Below are positions 9,717 through 18,745 of a stretch of DNA of 64,000 nucleotides, piece after piece. The stretch is taken from positions 51,675 to 115,674 of the forward strand of contig JAPOJQ010000003.1 in NCBI GenBank assembly GCA_029978335.1, in the 5' to 3' direction. Made by a program: the position numbers and the translations under genes. Below the pieces are notes generated by a model that worked only from the letters and a program-made list of their open reading frames with translations, did not search any database and was not told the DNA's origin. The DNA is from Actinomycetota bacterium. Lineage in GTDB: Bacteria; Actinomycetota; Acidimicrobiia; Acidimicrobiales; Ilumatobacteraceae. Positions within the stretch are counted from its first letter, which is position 1, and every line of letters starts with the position of its first letter.

Positions 9717-10047
9717 CGGTGGTCAAGCGACGGTGGAATTCGCACTTGCGCTTGGCGCATTTGTCGCCGTGATCATGATCGCCGTGCAGATGTTGATCGC
9801 CGTCAATGCGCAACTCGACGTCGATCTCATGGCGAGAGAAGCGGCACGCGTGGCCATCCGAGCAGCCGACCCCACCGCAAGCGCCCGGCGCACGGTGACC
9901 GCCCTCGATCGATCGGCAACCGTCGAGGTCACGACCGATGGGCTGCTCGTGACGGTGACTGTGCGCCGATCAACGCCAGGTCTCGCACAACTGGTCGGCC
10001 TTGACACCGTCGAAGGTCGTGTCGTCATGGCACTCGAACCGCCCTAG
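9679..10047 (+). CDS. TadE-like minor pilin (locus 1)
   Basis: About 122 aa. The recognisable part begins GGQATVEFALALGAFVAV, a TadE-type prepilin site (cleavage after Gly, Glu at +5), then one membrane segment and a short extracytoplasmic domain with beta-strand character (VEVTTDGLLVTVTV). No ATG or GTG exists between the pilin stop and this motif in frame. The only workable start seen is TTG 9679 inside the pilin gene, giving a 37-bp overlap and a 14-residue leader; a start further upstream in the same open frame cannot be excluded. Probably a minor pilin needed for assembly or adhesion. Last gene of Tad locus 1. Confidence 0.7.
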   Translation: MIASCEPSSNKPDGGQATVEFALALGAFVAVIMIAVQMLIAVNAQLDVDLMAREAARVAIRAADPTASARRTVTALDRSATVEVTTDGLLVTVTVRRSTPGLAQLVGLDTVEGRVVMALEPP

Positions 10048-10053
10048 GCCACC

Positions 10054-10059
10054 TACCCT
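10054..10059 (+). promoter_or_regulatory. -10 element (TACCCT) of the DUF952 gene
   Basis: TACCCT ends 7 bp before the ATG at 10067 and no Shine-Dalgarno is present, consistent with a leaderless transcript starting at or next to the ATG. Confidence 0.45.
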
Positions 10060-10066
10060 CACCACC

Positions 10067-10453
10067 ATGATCTGGCACCTCGCGCTCATCGATGACTGGA
10101 CGGCGACACACGCTGACGACGAGTACCGCGTCAGCACGCGAGGGATGACGCTCGAACAGGTGGGCTTCATTCATTGCTCACGACCACACCAAATCGAAGG
10201 GGTCGCCACACGCTTCTACGACGACTGCGGCGAGGTGCTGTTGTTGCAGATCGATCCCGACCGCGTCGGCTCACCGATTATCGATGAACCACCAGCGCCC
10301 GGGATCGATGAACTGTTCCCTCACATCTATGGGCCGCTGCCACGAGCCGCAGTGACCCGAATCGGACTCTGGCAACGCTCAGCAGCCGGTTGGACCCTCG
10401 GTCAGGCAGGACCAGAGAACACGCCGGAGTGGTCTGACCCAGCGCTGGCGTAG
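10067..10453 (+). CDS. DUF952-family protein
   Basis: 128 aa, starting MIWHLALIDDW. The DUF952 pattern is clear: a WxxA-type first strand, FIHCSRPHQIEGVATRFY in the middle, LLLQIDPDRVGSPIIDE, and FPHIYGPLPRAAVTRIGLW toward the end. The family is small, cytosolic and structurally linked to glutathione-S-transferase-associated or ADP-ribosyltransferase-like folds, without an established reaction. It follows Tad locus 1 but has its own leaderless-type promoter. Its last 52 bp overlap the convergent acyl-CoA dehydrogenase gene, so the two mRNAs would be complementary at their 3' ends. Confidence 0.85.
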   Translation: MIWHLALIDDWTATHADDEYRVSTRGMTLEQVGFIHCSRPHQIEGVATRFYDDCGEVLLLQIDPDRVGSPIIDEPPAPGIDELFPHIYGPLPRAAVTRIGLWQRSAAGWTLGQAGPENTPEWSDPALA

Positions 10454-11733
10454 AAGGTCTCCTTCGGGTTGTAGTCCCGAGCAGCTTCTTCCATCGACGC
10501 AGCCTCTTGACGACCGACCACGTGCCAGTGCACCTCGTCCGGGCCATCGGCCAAGCGAAGCGTGCGCTGCTGGGCATACATCCGGGCCAGCGGCGTCCAC
10601 TGCGACACACCGATCGCGCCGTGCATCTGCATGGCCTCATCAACGATCTGACAGGTGCGGATCGGCACCATCGCCTTGATCGCTGACACCCACACACGGG
10701 CTTCGGCATTGCCCAGCAAGTCCATGGCGCGTGCGGCGGTGAGCACCATGCGGCGCATGGACTCAATCTCGATACGGGCCTTGGCGATCACTTCTGGGTT
10801 CTTGCCAAGATGAGCAATGCGCTTCCCGAACGCCTCACGGGTCAATCCGCGCTTGACCATCAGCTCGAGCGCCTTCTCGGCTGCACCGACCGAACGCATG
10901 GCGTGGTGGATACGGCCTGGTCCAAGGCGCAGCTGTGAGATCTCAAAGCCGCGGCCCTCGCCGAGCAACAAGTTCGACGCTGGTACACGCACGTTGTTGA
11001 AACGCAGGTGCATATGGCCATGAGGTGCGTCGTCCTCACCAAACACGTGCATCGCTCCGCGAACCTCGACGCCAGGGGTGTCGCGTGGCACGAGGATCTG
11101 CGACTGCCGGCGGTGCGGCGGCCCGTCAGGGTCGGTCTGCACCATGACGATCATGATCTTGCACCGCGGGTCGCCAGCGCCTGATGACCAGTACTTCTCG
11201 CCGGTGATGACGTACTCATCGCCATCGCGAACCGCACGGCATGCCAACTGCTTGGCGTCGGATGAGGCCACGTCGGGTTCGGTCATGATGTAAGCCGAAC
11301 GAATCTCGCCGTTCAACAGCGGCTTGAGCCACTGCTCTTTCTGCTCGGGGGTGCCCACACGCTCGAGCACTTCCATGTTGCCCGTGTCGGGGGCTGAACA
11401 GTTCAGACACTCCGAAGCGATCGGGTTCTTACCGAGTTCGATGGCGATGTAGGTGTAGTCGAGGTTCGACAGACCTTCACCCGTCTCGGCATCGGGGAGG
11501 AAGAAGTTCCAGAGGCCTTGCTCCTTGGCCTTGGTCTTGATCGACTCAAGAAGTTCAAGCTGGCCTTCGCCATAACCCCAATGATCTTCGCGATCCTTGC
11601 CAAGACGGAAGAACTCTTCGGTCTTGGGTTCGATCTCCTCGGCGATGAACTTCTTCACGGCCTCGTAAAGGGGTCGCACCTTCTCCGACATGCGGAGGTC
11701 GTACATCTCTGGTGTGGATGGGAGCGCAGTCAT
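10402..11733 (-). CDS. Acyl-CoA dehydrogenase (ACAD11-like size class)
   Basis: 443-aa acyl-CoA dehydrogenase, longer than the gene at 349. It has MTEPDVASSDAKQLACRAVRDG and YVITGEKYWSSGAGDPRCKI as FAD/substrate motifs and AMQMHGAIGVSQWTPLARMYAQ at the C-terminal helix. The spacing and the ASSDA variant are those of the ACAD10/11-like group that takes long-chain or 4-hydroxyacyl-CoA substrates in other organisms (family knowledge; the exact substrate is unknown). A TACTGT -10 lies 6 bp before the ATG, so it is transcribed alone. Its 3' end overlaps the DUF952 gene by 52 bp. Confidence 0.9.
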   Translation of the reverse strand: MTALPSTPEMYDLRMSEKVRPLYEAVKKFIAEEIEPKTEEFFRLGKDREDHWGYGEGQLELLESIKTKAKEQGLWNFFLPDAETGEGLSNLDYTYIAIELGKNPIASECLNCSAPDTGNMEVLERVGTPEQKEQWLKPLLNGEIRSAYIMTEPDVASSDAKQLACRAVRDGDEYVITGEKYWSSGAGDPRCKIMIVMVQTDPDGPPHRRQSQILVPRDTPGVEVRGAMHVFGEDDAPHGHMHLRFNNVRVPASNLLLGEGRGFEISQLRLGPGRIHHAMRSVGAAEKALELMVKRGLTREAFGKRIAHLGKNPEVIAKARIEIESMRRMVLTAARAMDLLGNAEARVWVSAIKAMVPIRTCQIVDEAMQMHGAIGVSQWTPLARMYAQQRTLRLADGPDEVHWHVVGRQEAASMEEAARDYNPKETFYASAGSDHSGVFSGPA

Positions 11734-11739
11734 GACCCG

Positions 11740-11745
11740 ACAGTA
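11740..11745 (-). promoter_or_regulatory. -10 element (TACTGT) of the acyl-CoA dehydrogenase
   Basis: On the minus strand TACTGT is 6 bp before the ATG at 11733; no Shine-Dalgarno is seen, so the mRNA is probably leaderless. Confidence 0.45.
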
Positions 11746-11760
11746 GCGATGCCGTTGACG

Positions 11761-12789
11761 TCACTCCCCATCGGAGCCATCAGGTGTAGGTCGTCCACCT
11801 CGACGGTCAGCGAGACGTTCGCGTCGACGTTGCTCGTCTTCGAGCGCCGCCTCTTCGGCAACGAGACGCTCGAGGCTCGCGAAGCGCGCTTCATCAAGAC
11901 GACCGTCGTCGATCGCTTCACGCACCGCACAGCCTGGCTCGCGGTCGTGTTTGCAGTCACGAAAACGGCAGTGATCCATGAGATCGAAGACGTCAACGAA
12001 GGCCCGCTCAATGCCGTGCCCCGACAGCCACAGGCTGACGGCGCGAAAGCCGGGTGTGTCGATCAGCCACCCGCCTTCTGGAAGCGCCAGTAGTTGTGTT
12101 GCAACCGTCGTGTGCCGACCGCGCTGGTCGCCCTCTCGCACCGCCGATGTCGCCATCGCCTCCCGACCGAGCAGTGCGTTCACCAACGTCGACTTACCCA
12201 CACCCGACGCACCGAGAAATGCGATGGTTCGGCCACCGGCGGCGAGTGCACGCAGTTGTTCCACTCCCTCGCCGGTCATGCCACTGACGACGAGCACTGG
12301 GACGTCGACCGCCACGGATGTCAGTTCGGCGACGGTCGCCGCCGTGTTCTCCGCTACGTCGTGCTTCGTGAGGGCAATGACCGGCCAAGCACCAGAGTCG
12401 AAGGCGAGGACGAGTTCGCGTTCGAGCCGACGCTGATTCGGCGGGGCGGTCAATGCATGCACCAACACCACCACGTCGATGTTCGCAGCGAGCACGTCGG
12501 CCTCGGCTCGGTCGCCTTCGTGCGACGCCCGACGCACAAATGCCGACCGGCGATCAAGCACATACTCAATCCGTTCCGCATTCGCATCGACCACGACCCA
12601 ATCGCCCACGGCGACGTCGGCCCCGATGTTGCGAACCCGCAGCGGGTCCGGGTCGACGGCACTGCGCCAGATTGTGCTCCAGCCTCGATCGATCCTGGCC
12701 ACTCGACCAGGCGTTGCGTGCGCAGCGGGACGGCCGAGCGAGTTCCACACCTCTTCAAAGTGTGCGTCCCAGCCGAGCGCCCGATCCAT
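11761..12789 (-). CDS. rsgA: Ribosome small-subunit-dependent GTPase RsgA (YjeQ/EngC)
   Basis: 342-aa circularly permuted GTPase that checks late 30S maturation. An N-terminal OB-fold (about 30-90) is followed by the permuted G motifs in the order G4 (LTKHD), G1 (GASGVGKSTLVNAL) and G3 (DTPGF). A C-terminal zinc motif CRFRDCKHDREPGC gives the C-x5-C-x1-H-x5-C ligand set. The ORF track starts at GTG 12798, but that GTG lies inside a TACCGT -10 element. ATG 12789 is 7 bp behind that element and is the better start. It lies 15 bp downstream of the photolyase gene on the same strand but seems to have its own promoter. Confidence 0.93.
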   Translation of the reverse strand: MDRALGWDAHFEEVWNSLGRPAAHATPGRVARIDRGWSTIWRSAVDPDPLRVRNIGADVAVGDWVVVDANAERIEYVLDRRSAFVRRASHEGDRAEADVLAANIDVVVLVHALTAPPNQRRLERELVLAFDSGAWPVIALTKHDVAENTAATVAELTSVAVDVPVLVVSGMTGEGVEQLRALAAGGRTIAFLGASGVGKSTLVNALLGREAMATSAVREGDQRGRHTTVATQLLALPEGGWLIDTPGFRAVSLWLSGHGIERAFVDVFDLMDHCRFRDCKHDREPGCAVREAIDDGRLDEARFASLERLVAEEAALEDEQRRRERLADRRGGRPTPDGSDGE

Positions 12790-12796
12790 CGAGCGC

Positions 12797-12802
12797 ACGG
12801 TA
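12797..12802 (-). promoter_or_regulatory. -10 element (TACCGT) of rsgA
   Basis: TACCGT on the minus strand lies 7 bp before ATG 12789 and overlaps the alternative GTG start, which argues against that GTG. Confidence 0.45.
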
Positions 12803-12804
12803 TC

Positions 12805-14334
12805 TCAGAGGGTGCCGGCCGACAGCCGACGACGGACCTCAACAGCACGGGTACGGATGTCATCGAGGTCAGCGAGACGATCGAGGTTGGCGTAGACGCG
12901 GGCCATGCGATGATTGGGGCGCAATCGATCACGATGACGGTCGAGGAAATCCCAATACAAGGTGGTGAAGGGGCAGGCGTCATCAACGGTACGTGCCGAC
13001 TTGTCGAATCGACACCCCCGGCAGAAATCGGTCATCTTCGAGATGTAGTTCCCGCCCGAGACGTATGGCTTGGTGCTCATTTGCCCACCGTCGGCGTACA
13101 GCCCCATACCGATCAGATTCGGCACCATCACCCACTCGGCGCCGTCGATGAAGTTCGCCCACATCCATTGCACCATCGCCTCTGGTGCAGTGCCCGCAAG
13201 CGTCGCAAGGTTTGCCAGCACCATCAGCCGAGGGATGTGATGGGTCCACGCATCATCGCTGACCCATTGAGCGACATGCGAAACGCACCGCATCTGCGTC
13301 GGTGCACCGGTGAACGAAGGAGGCAACGCATCCTCCGCTTCGAAAAAGTTCGACGCCGCGTAGTCGGCTCCAAGCCACCAGTAGATGCCGTGGACATACT
13401 CACGCCAGCCGATCATCTGACGTACGAAACCTTCGCGTGAATTCATCGGTACGTCCGTTGCCGCAAGTACGGCCGCCACCACTTCATCGGGATGCAGCAA
13501 CCCCACGTTGAGATACGGACTGAGCATCGAATGATTGAGGTGTCGCTGTTGAGCGAGCACGGCATCTTCATATGGCCCAAAGCCGGCGAGTCCGGTTGCC
13601 ACGAAGTGATCAAGGCGTGCGAGGGCTCCCCTACGACTCGTCGACCACAACCCAGTCGGTGCAGCACCGACGAGGCGAACCCCCTCAATCAAATCGATGA
13701 ACTGCGTGATCTCGTCGTCGATGTCGTCGAGTTCGTCAACGATCGGTGTCGGCCAAGGATGTTCACCCTTCGGTGGTGGCAATCGATTCTCGTCGTCGAA
13801 GTTCCAACGACCGCCCGCTGGCTCGCCATCTGGCTCGATCAGTATCCCGAGCCGTCGCCGCTGCCATCGGTAGAAGTCCTCGAGCAGCAACGAACCGTCA
13901 CGTCGACGATTGGCCGTTGCCCATTCGGCGAAGTCGTCGCGATGGCAGAGGAACTGGTCACTGCGAACCACGTTGATCGGATGTGTTGACGCCAGCCGAT
14001 CGATGAGCCGCTGTCCAGCCATATTCATCGGCTGCATCACGTCGATGTGCGTCGGGCGACATTCACGAACATGTTGAGCGACACCCGCCGACATCGTTTC
14101 GGCGACCCGCCAATCGACCTCAAAGCCCTGAGCGGCGAGTTCGGCGGCACATCGGCGCATCGCCGTCAAGATGAAGTGCAGGCGCTGGCGGTGCCACGGG
14201 GCGGAACGAATCTTGTTGAGGGACACCACGAACAGCACTCGCGTGTCGTGTGGTTGGGCCCCATGCAGATGGGCCAAGCGACGATCCAACTGGTCGCCGA
14301 GCACCCAGACGGTTCGCCCTTGAGTGCCTGCCAC
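12805..14334 (-). CDS. FeS-type cryptochrome/photolyase (FeS-BCP, PhrB-like)
   Basis: 509-aa cryptochrome/photolyase family protein of the iron-sulfur bacterial group, whose characterised members repair (6-4) photoproducts. It opens with VWVLGDQLDRRLAHL, has the FAD-domain helices (SMLSPYLNVGLLHPDE, GWREYVHGIYWW) and four Cys placed as in PhrB for a [4Fe-4S] cluster: one in MRCVSH, two in DFCRGCRFD and one in DDACPF. The conserved MVPNLIGMGLYADGG segment is also present. A GTG start at 14334 follows a TAGTGT -10 by 6 bp. It is divergent from topA, so DNA repair and topology genes sit side by side. Blue-light dependence and the 6-4 preference are inferred from the family. Confidence 0.9.
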   Translation of the reverse strand: MAGTQGRTVWVLGDQLDRRLAHLHGAQPHDTRVLFVVSLNKIRSAPWHRQRLHFILTAMRRCAAELAAQGFEVDWRVAETMSAGVAQHVRECRPTHIDVMQPMNMAGQRLIDRLASTHPINVVRSDQFLCHRDDFAEWATANRRRDGSLLLEDFYRWQRRRLGILIEPDGEPAGGRWNFDDENRLPPPKGEHPWPTPIVDELDDIDDEITQFIDLIEGVRLVGAAPTGLWSTSRRGALARLDHFVATGLAGFGPYEDAVLAQQRHLNHSMLSPYLNVGLLHPDEVVAAVLAATDVPMNSREGFVRQMIGWREYVHGIYWWLGADYAASNFFEAEDALPPSFTGAPTQMRCVSHVAQWVSDDAWTHHIPRLMVLANLATLAGTAPEAMVQWMWANFIDGAEWVMVPNLIGMGLYADGGQMSTKPYVSGGNYISKMTDFCRGCRFDKSARTVDDACPFTTLYWDFLDRHRDRLRPNHRMARVYANLDRLADLDDIRTRAVEVRRRLSAGTL

Positions 14335-14340
14335 CCGATC

Positions 14341-14346
14341 ACACTA
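14341..14346 (-). promoter_or_regulatory. -10 element (TAGTGT) of the photolyase gene
   Basis: TAGTGT on the minus strand ends 6 bp before the GTG at 14334. The 64 bp between photolyase and topA also has to hold any topA promoter; none is obvious immediately before the topA ATG. Confidence 0.45.
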
Positions 14347-14398
14347 GGTACCGTCCCGGTTGCCTGCTTTGCTGAGCCACGGCACACTCACCACGAAC

Positions 14399-17008
14399 AT
14401 GGCCACTTCTTCACGCTCGACCTCCTCAGGGGGACGCCCTCTCGTCATTGTCGAATCGCCGGCGAAGGCGAAGACGATCTCGCGCTTTCTCGGCGACGAG
14501 TTCGACGTGCGCGCGTCGGTTGGACACGTTGCTGACCTGCCGTCGAAAGGCCTTGCCGTCGATGTGGACCATGGCTTTGCGCCGACCTATGAGCTCACCG
14601 ACCGTGGCTCTCAGGTCATACGAGAGCTCAAAGCGGCGCTCAAAGATGCCTCTGAGCTCTACCTCGCAACCGACGAAGACCGCGAGGGCGAAGCGATCTC
14701 GTGGCATCTGCTCGAGAACCTGAGGCCGAAGAAGGGCTTCCCCGTCAAACGGATGGTGTTCCACGAGATCACCCGTTCAGCAATCGATCACGCCGTCGCC
14801 AACCCACGCGACATCGACCTCGGACTGGTCGACGCTGCCGAGACCCGCCGAATCCTCGACCGCCTTTACGGCTATGAGGTGTCGCCGATCCTGTGGCGCA
14901 AGGTCAATCGTGGCCTCTCAGCGGGTCGTGTGCAAAGCCCGTCGGTTCGCTTGATCGTCGAGCGCGAGCGCGAGCGAATGCGCTTTGTGACTGCGAGTTA
15001 CTGGTCAATCGAGCTCGATGCGGCGACCTCTCCGCGGTTCACCGCCAAGCTGGTTGCCGTTGATGGCACCAAGGTCGCCACGGGCAAAGACTTCGGTGCC
15101 GATGGACAACCTGACGCACGTGTGGTTGCGCTCGATGAGTCCCGAGCAGTGACCCTTGCCGCTGGTCTTGGCGAAGCCACCGTCACGGTTCGCTCAGTCG
15201 ACACCAAGCCCTACCGCTCCTCGCCCAAGGCACCGTTCATGACGTCCACCCTCCAACAAGAAGGTGGACGGCGGCTTCGGCTTTCATCGTCACAAGTGAT
15301 GCGCCTTGCCCAGGGGCTGTATGAGCGCGGCTTCATCACGTACATGCGAACCGACAGCGTGGCGCTCTCCGACGAGGCACTCAACGCCACACGTGATGCC
15401 ATTCGCTCGATCTATGGCGACTCCCATCTGGCCGACAAGGTGCGTCACTACGCGTCCAAGTCGAAGAACGCCCAGGAAGCACACGAGGCGATCCGACCGA
15501 CCACGCCGTTCCGAAGCCCCGACGAGGTCCAACGCGATCTCGATCGCCAGGAACTCGCGCTCTACACGCTGATCTGGCAGCGCACGCTCGCCTCGCAGAT
15601 GGCCGACGCCCGCGGCACGACGGTCAGCGTCCGTCTCGGTGCGATCTCAACCCATGAGTCGACCGACTGCGAGTTCTCTGCGAGCGGCACCACGATCGAG
15701 TTCCAAGGCCACCGAGCCGTGCTCGGCGCTCCGACATCTGATGACGACAGCGATAGCGACGACTCCGATGAGGCGTTGCTCCCGGCACTCGCTGTCGGAG
15801 ATGTCGTCCCTGCCGATGCATTCCGGCCCGATGGCCACAGCACAACGCCGCCAGCGCGATTCACCGAGGCCAGTCTTGTCAAACGTCTGGAAGAACTCGG
15901 CATCGGCCGACCGTCGACGTGGGCCTCGATTATTCAGACCATTCAAGACCGTGGGTATGTGTGGAAGAAGGGCCAGGCACTCGTCCCGACATGGACGGCG
16001 TTCGCCGTTGTTGGCCTTCTCGAATCCCACTTCTCCGATCTCGTCGACTACGAACTCACCGCCAAGATCGAAGAGGATCTCGATGAGATCGCTGGTGCCC
16101 GCCTCCAGAAGGTTGACTGGCTAACTCGCTTCTACTTCGGTGATGACGCGCTGCCAGGCCTCAAGCGACTCGTCGAAGAGAACCTCGATCAGATCGATGC
16201 CGCCGCGATCAATTCGTTCCCGATTGGCGTCGATGCTGATGGCACCGAGATCGTCGCCAAGCCAGGCAAGTACGGGCCCTACATCAAGCGCGGGGACGAC
16301 ACTGCCAGCATCCCCGACGACCTCGCGCCCGACGAACTCACCATTGACGAGGCGATCCGCCTGCTGTCGCTCCCCAAGAGTGACGAACCGATCGGACAAC
16401 TCGAAGGTCTGCCGGTGTATGCAAAGAACGGTCGCTACGGGCCCTATGTGCAGTGGGGCGACCCAGAACAACTTCCGCCCGGACACACCAAGCCGAAGAT
16501 GTCGAGCCTGTTCAGCACGATGAGCCTCGAACGCATCACGCTGGACGATGCAGAGCAGCTCTTGCGTTTGCCTCGAGTGCTCGGCGTTGACCCCGCCGAT
16601 GGCGAAGAGATTCAGGCGGCCAATGGTCGGTATGGGCCGTACGTGGTGAAAGGTCGCGACTTCCGCTCAATTGAATCCGAGGAGCGATTGCTCACGATCA
16701 CCCTTGATGAAGCGGTCGAGATCTTCAAGCTGCCCAAAGTCTTCCGCCGCGGCGGTGCACGCAATATGGCAGCGGCCGGTCCGCTTCGCGAGTTCGGCGA
16801 CGACCCGGTCTCCGGGCGCCCCGTCGTGGCCAAAGATGGTCGTTTCGGTGTCTACGTCACCGATGGCGACACCAACGCCTCGATCGGCAAAGGTGACCGA
16901 ATCGAAGCGATGTTGCCCGAACGGGCATTCGAGTTGCTTGCGATTCGCCGCGAACAGGGACCGAAGAAGAAGCCGGCTGCACGAAAGCGAGCGGCAAAGA
17001 AGCGATGA
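14399..17008 (+). CDS. topA: DNA topoisomerase I
   Basis: 869-aa type IA topoisomerase that relaxes negative supercoils. The TOPRIM domain starts PLVIVESPAKAKTISRFLG and carries DEDREGEAISWHL; the catalytic tyrosine is in GFITYMRTDSVALS. The C-terminal part has four GxYGPY-type repeats (KYGPYIKRGDDTAS, RYGPYVQWGD, RYGPYVVKGRD, RFGVYVTDGDTN) and a Lys/Ala-rich tail, the actinobacterial arrangement without zinc fingers. An acidic low-complexity stretch (SDDDSDSDDSDE) sits between domains. ATG 14399 is preferred to the track's TTG 14360. The stop overlaps tmk as ATGA, giving a topA-tmk-holB operon. Confidence 0.96.
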   Translation: MATSSRSTSSGGRPLVIVESPAKAKTISRFLGDEFDVRASVGHVADLPSKGLAVDVDHGFAPTYELTDRGSQVIRELKAALKDASELYLATDEDREGEAISWHLLENLRPKKGFPVKRMVFHEITRSAIDHAVANPRDIDLGLVDAAETRRILDRLYGYEVSPILWRKVNRGLSAGRVQSPSVRLIVERERERMRFVTASYWSIELDAATSPRFTAKLVAVDGTKVATGKDFGADGQPDARVVALDESRAVTLAAGLGEATVTVRSVDTKPYRSSPKAPFMTSTLQQEGGRRLRLSSSQVMRLAQGLYERGFITYMRTDSVALSDEALNATRDAIRSIYGDSHLADKVRHYASKSKNAQEAHEAIRPTTPFRSPDEVQRDLDRQELALYTLIWQRTLASQMADARGTTVSVRLGAISTHESTDCEFSASGTTIEFQGHRAVLGAPTSDDDSDSDDSDEALLPALAVGDVVPADAFRPDGHSTTPPARFTEASLVKRLEELGIGRPSTWASIIQTIQDRGYVWKKGQALVPTWTAFAVVGLLESHFSDLVDYELTAKIEEDLDEIAGARLQKVDWLTRFYFGDDALPGLKRLVEENLDQIDAAAINSFPIGVDADGTEIVAKPGKYGPYIKRGDDTASIPDDLAPDELTIDEAIRLLSLPKSDEPIGQLEGLPVYAKNGRYGPYVQWGDPEQLPPGHTKPKMSSLFSTMSLERITLDDAEQLLRLPRVLGVDPADGEEIQAANGRYGPYVVKGRDFRSIESEERLLTITLDEAVEIFKLPKVFRRGGARNMAAAGPLREFGDDPVSGRPVVAKDGRFGVYVTDGDTNASIGKGDRIEAMLPERAFELLAIRREQGPKKKPAARKRAAKKR

Positions 17009-17613
17009 CCCGCCCGGTGTACGTGACCCTCGAGGGATCCGAGGGGTGCGGCAAGAGCACCCAGGCGGAACGTCTCGCCCGTGATCTCGATGCCGTGCTC
17101 ACGCGCGAGACCGGCGGCACCGCGATTGGCCGTCGATTGCGTGACATCCTCCACGACGTCACGGTCGATGATCTCGACGATCATGCGGAAACCCTCATCG
17201 TGGCCGCCGACCGTGCCCAGCACCTCGCTCAAGTAGTGCGGCCGGCGCTCGCCAACGATCGTCACGTGGTGAGCGATCGCTCGGTCTATTCCACCCTTGC
17301 GTATCAGGGCTACGGGCGCGGATTACCCGTCGATGAGGTACGTCGGATCAATGAATGGGCGATTGGTACGACATGGCCCGATCTCGTCATCTTGCTCGAT
17401 GCCGACGAGGCCGTACTCGCCGCTCGTATGCAAGGACGAGAACTCGATCGGTTCGAACGAGCAGGCGACGACTTCCATCAACGTGTCCGCGCCGGCTTCC
17501 TCGCAATGGCGGCCGCCGATCCCGACCACTGGATCGTGATCGATGCGGCGAACGATCAAGAGGCCATCGCTGAAACCATCCGGACTGCGGTGCGGGACCG
17601 GCTGGGTATCTGA
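17005..17613 (+). CDS. tmk: Thymidylate kinase
   Basis: 202-aa dTMP kinase making dTDP for DNA synthesis. P-loop EGSEGCGKSTQAERLA at about 10-25, the DR motif in VVSDRSVYSTLAYQGYGRGL (substrate-binding Arg) and the LID-region arginines in ARMQGRELDRFERAGDDFHQRV are in place and the length is normal. It is coupled to both neighbours: ATGA with topA and TGATG with holB. Confidence 0.96.
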   Translation: MTRPVYVTLEGSEGCGKSTQAERLARDLDAVLTRETGGTAIGRRLRDILHDVTVDDLDDHAETLIVAADRAQHLAQVVRPALANDRHVVSDRSVYSTLAYQGYGRGLPVDEVRRINEWAIGTTWPDLVILLDADEAVLAARMQGRELDRFERAGDDFHQRVRAGFLAMAAADPDHWIVIDAANDQEAIAETIRTAVRDRLGI

Positions 17614-18656
17614 TGGCGAGCATCTGGGATGCGGTGGTCGGCCAAGACACGGCCGTTACCCGACTCCAACGTGCGCTCAATGAACCGGTGCACGCCTACC
17701 TCTTCATCGGACCGCATGGATCGACCACCGAACAAGCCGCTCGAGCCTTCGCCGCCGTGATGATCGCCGGCACCGAAAGCACCGATGATCGCAACGTTCG
17801 CCTTGTGATGAGCGGTGATCATCCCGATTGTCGCGAGGTTGAGCGCGAAGGCGCGTCGATCACTGCCGAGCAGGCTGAGTGGATCGTCGAGCAGTCGTGG
17901 CTGAGTCCTGCAGAGGGCGACCTGACCGTGATGATCCTCCACGATTTCCATCTCGTCGCCGACACGGCCGCGGCCAAGCTGTTGAAGACCATCGAGGAAC
18001 CACCAGCCACCACGCGGTTCATCATCTGCGCTGAAAGCGTGCCCGCTGGCCTCATCACGATTGCGTCCCGATGTGTTCGTGTCGACTTTCGAGCCATTCC
18101 CGATGAGTTGATCGCTGCTCGGCTGACCGCCGAGGGAATTGACGCCGAGCATGCGTCGCTCGCCGCAACAGGTGCACTCGGCGATCTCGATCGAGCCCGC
18201 GTCTTGGCGACCGATCCGCAACTCGCCGAGCGACGCCGGGCGTTTGCCGATGCGATCCATCAACTCGACGGATCGGGCAACACTGCGTTTGCATTCGTTG
18301 CGCGAATCGAATCGCTGCTCGATGCGGCACTTGTCCCGATGGCTGCCCGCCAAGAAGCAGAAGCCCTCGAACTTCAGGAACGGATCGATCGCTACGGTGC
18401 CCGAGGCAGCGGTAAGAAACAGCTTGAGGATCGACACAAGCGAGAACTTCGGCGCTTCACCACCGACGAGCTGCGAGCCGGCCTCACGGTGATGGCGTCG
18501 ACCTATCGCGATGCCCTCGTTGCCGGTCGGATTGCGCCCGACGATGCTGCAGCAGCGGTAACTGCGATTAACGAGACGGTCAGCGCGCTTGGCCGCAACG
18601 TCAACTCGTCACTCGCCCTTCAGCGACTGGTGTGGTCGCTGCCGGTGCCTCGGTAG
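17613..18656 (+). CDS. holB: DNA polymerase III subunit delta'
   Basis: 347-aa clamp-loader subunit. The fold follows the delta' pattern: VVGQDTAVTRLQRALNEPVHAYLFIGPHG near the start, with a degenerate P-loop (GPHGSTTEQ, no GKT), then LLKTIEEPPATTRFIICAESVPAGLITIASRC, the conserved SRC region. Delta' does not hydrolyse ATP, so the lost Walker Lys is expected. The usual zinc-binding Cys cluster is absent. Last protein gene of the topA-tmk-holB operon; tRNA-Thr follows 14 bp downstream. Confidence 0.92.
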   Translation: MASIWDAVVGQDTAVTRLQRALNEPVHAYLFIGPHGSTTEQAARAFAAVMIAGTESTDDRNVRLVMSGDHPDCREVEREGASITAEQAEWIVEQSWLSPAEGDLTVMILHDFHLVADTAAAKLLKTIEEPPATTRFIICAESVPAGLITIASRCVRVDFRAIPDELIAARLTAEGIDAEHASLAATGALGDLDRARVLATDPQLAERRRAFADAIHQLDGSGNTAFAFVARIESLLDAALVPMAARQEAEALELQERIDRYGARGSGKKQLEDRHKRELRRFTTDELRAGLTVMASTYRDALVAGRIAPDDAAAAVTAINETVSALGRNVNSSLALQRLVWSLPVPR

Positions 18657-18670
18657 GCTCACGCACCGTT

Positions 18671-18743
18671 GCCTGGGTAGCTCAGTCGGTAGAGCAACGC
18701 ACTCGTAATGCGTAGGTCGTGAGTTCGATTCTCATCCCAGGCT
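18671..18743 (+). tRNA. tRNA-Thr (anticodon CGT)
   Basis: A 73-nt cloverleaf folds by eye. The acceptor GCCTGGG pairs with CCCAGGC, the D arm is GCTC...GAGC, the anticodon stem ACGCA/TGCGT has loop CTCGTAA (anticodon CGT, reading ACG) and the T arm is GTGAG/CTCAT with loop TTCGATT. The discriminator is T and no CCA is encoded. It sits between holB and the P-type ATPase, whose GTG start is only 3 bp past the last tRNA base. Confidence 0.96.
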
Positions 18744-18745
18744 CT

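Noticed and set aside
12094-13440. 448-aa plus-strand ORF across rsgA and the photolyase
   Set aside because: Both minus-strand genes are certain; the plus frame has no recognisable domain.
15700-15790. Insertion or frameshift in topA at the acidic Asp/Ser stretch
   Set aside because: The frame continues and flanking domains are in register; acidic linkers at this place are plausible in high-GC topA genes.
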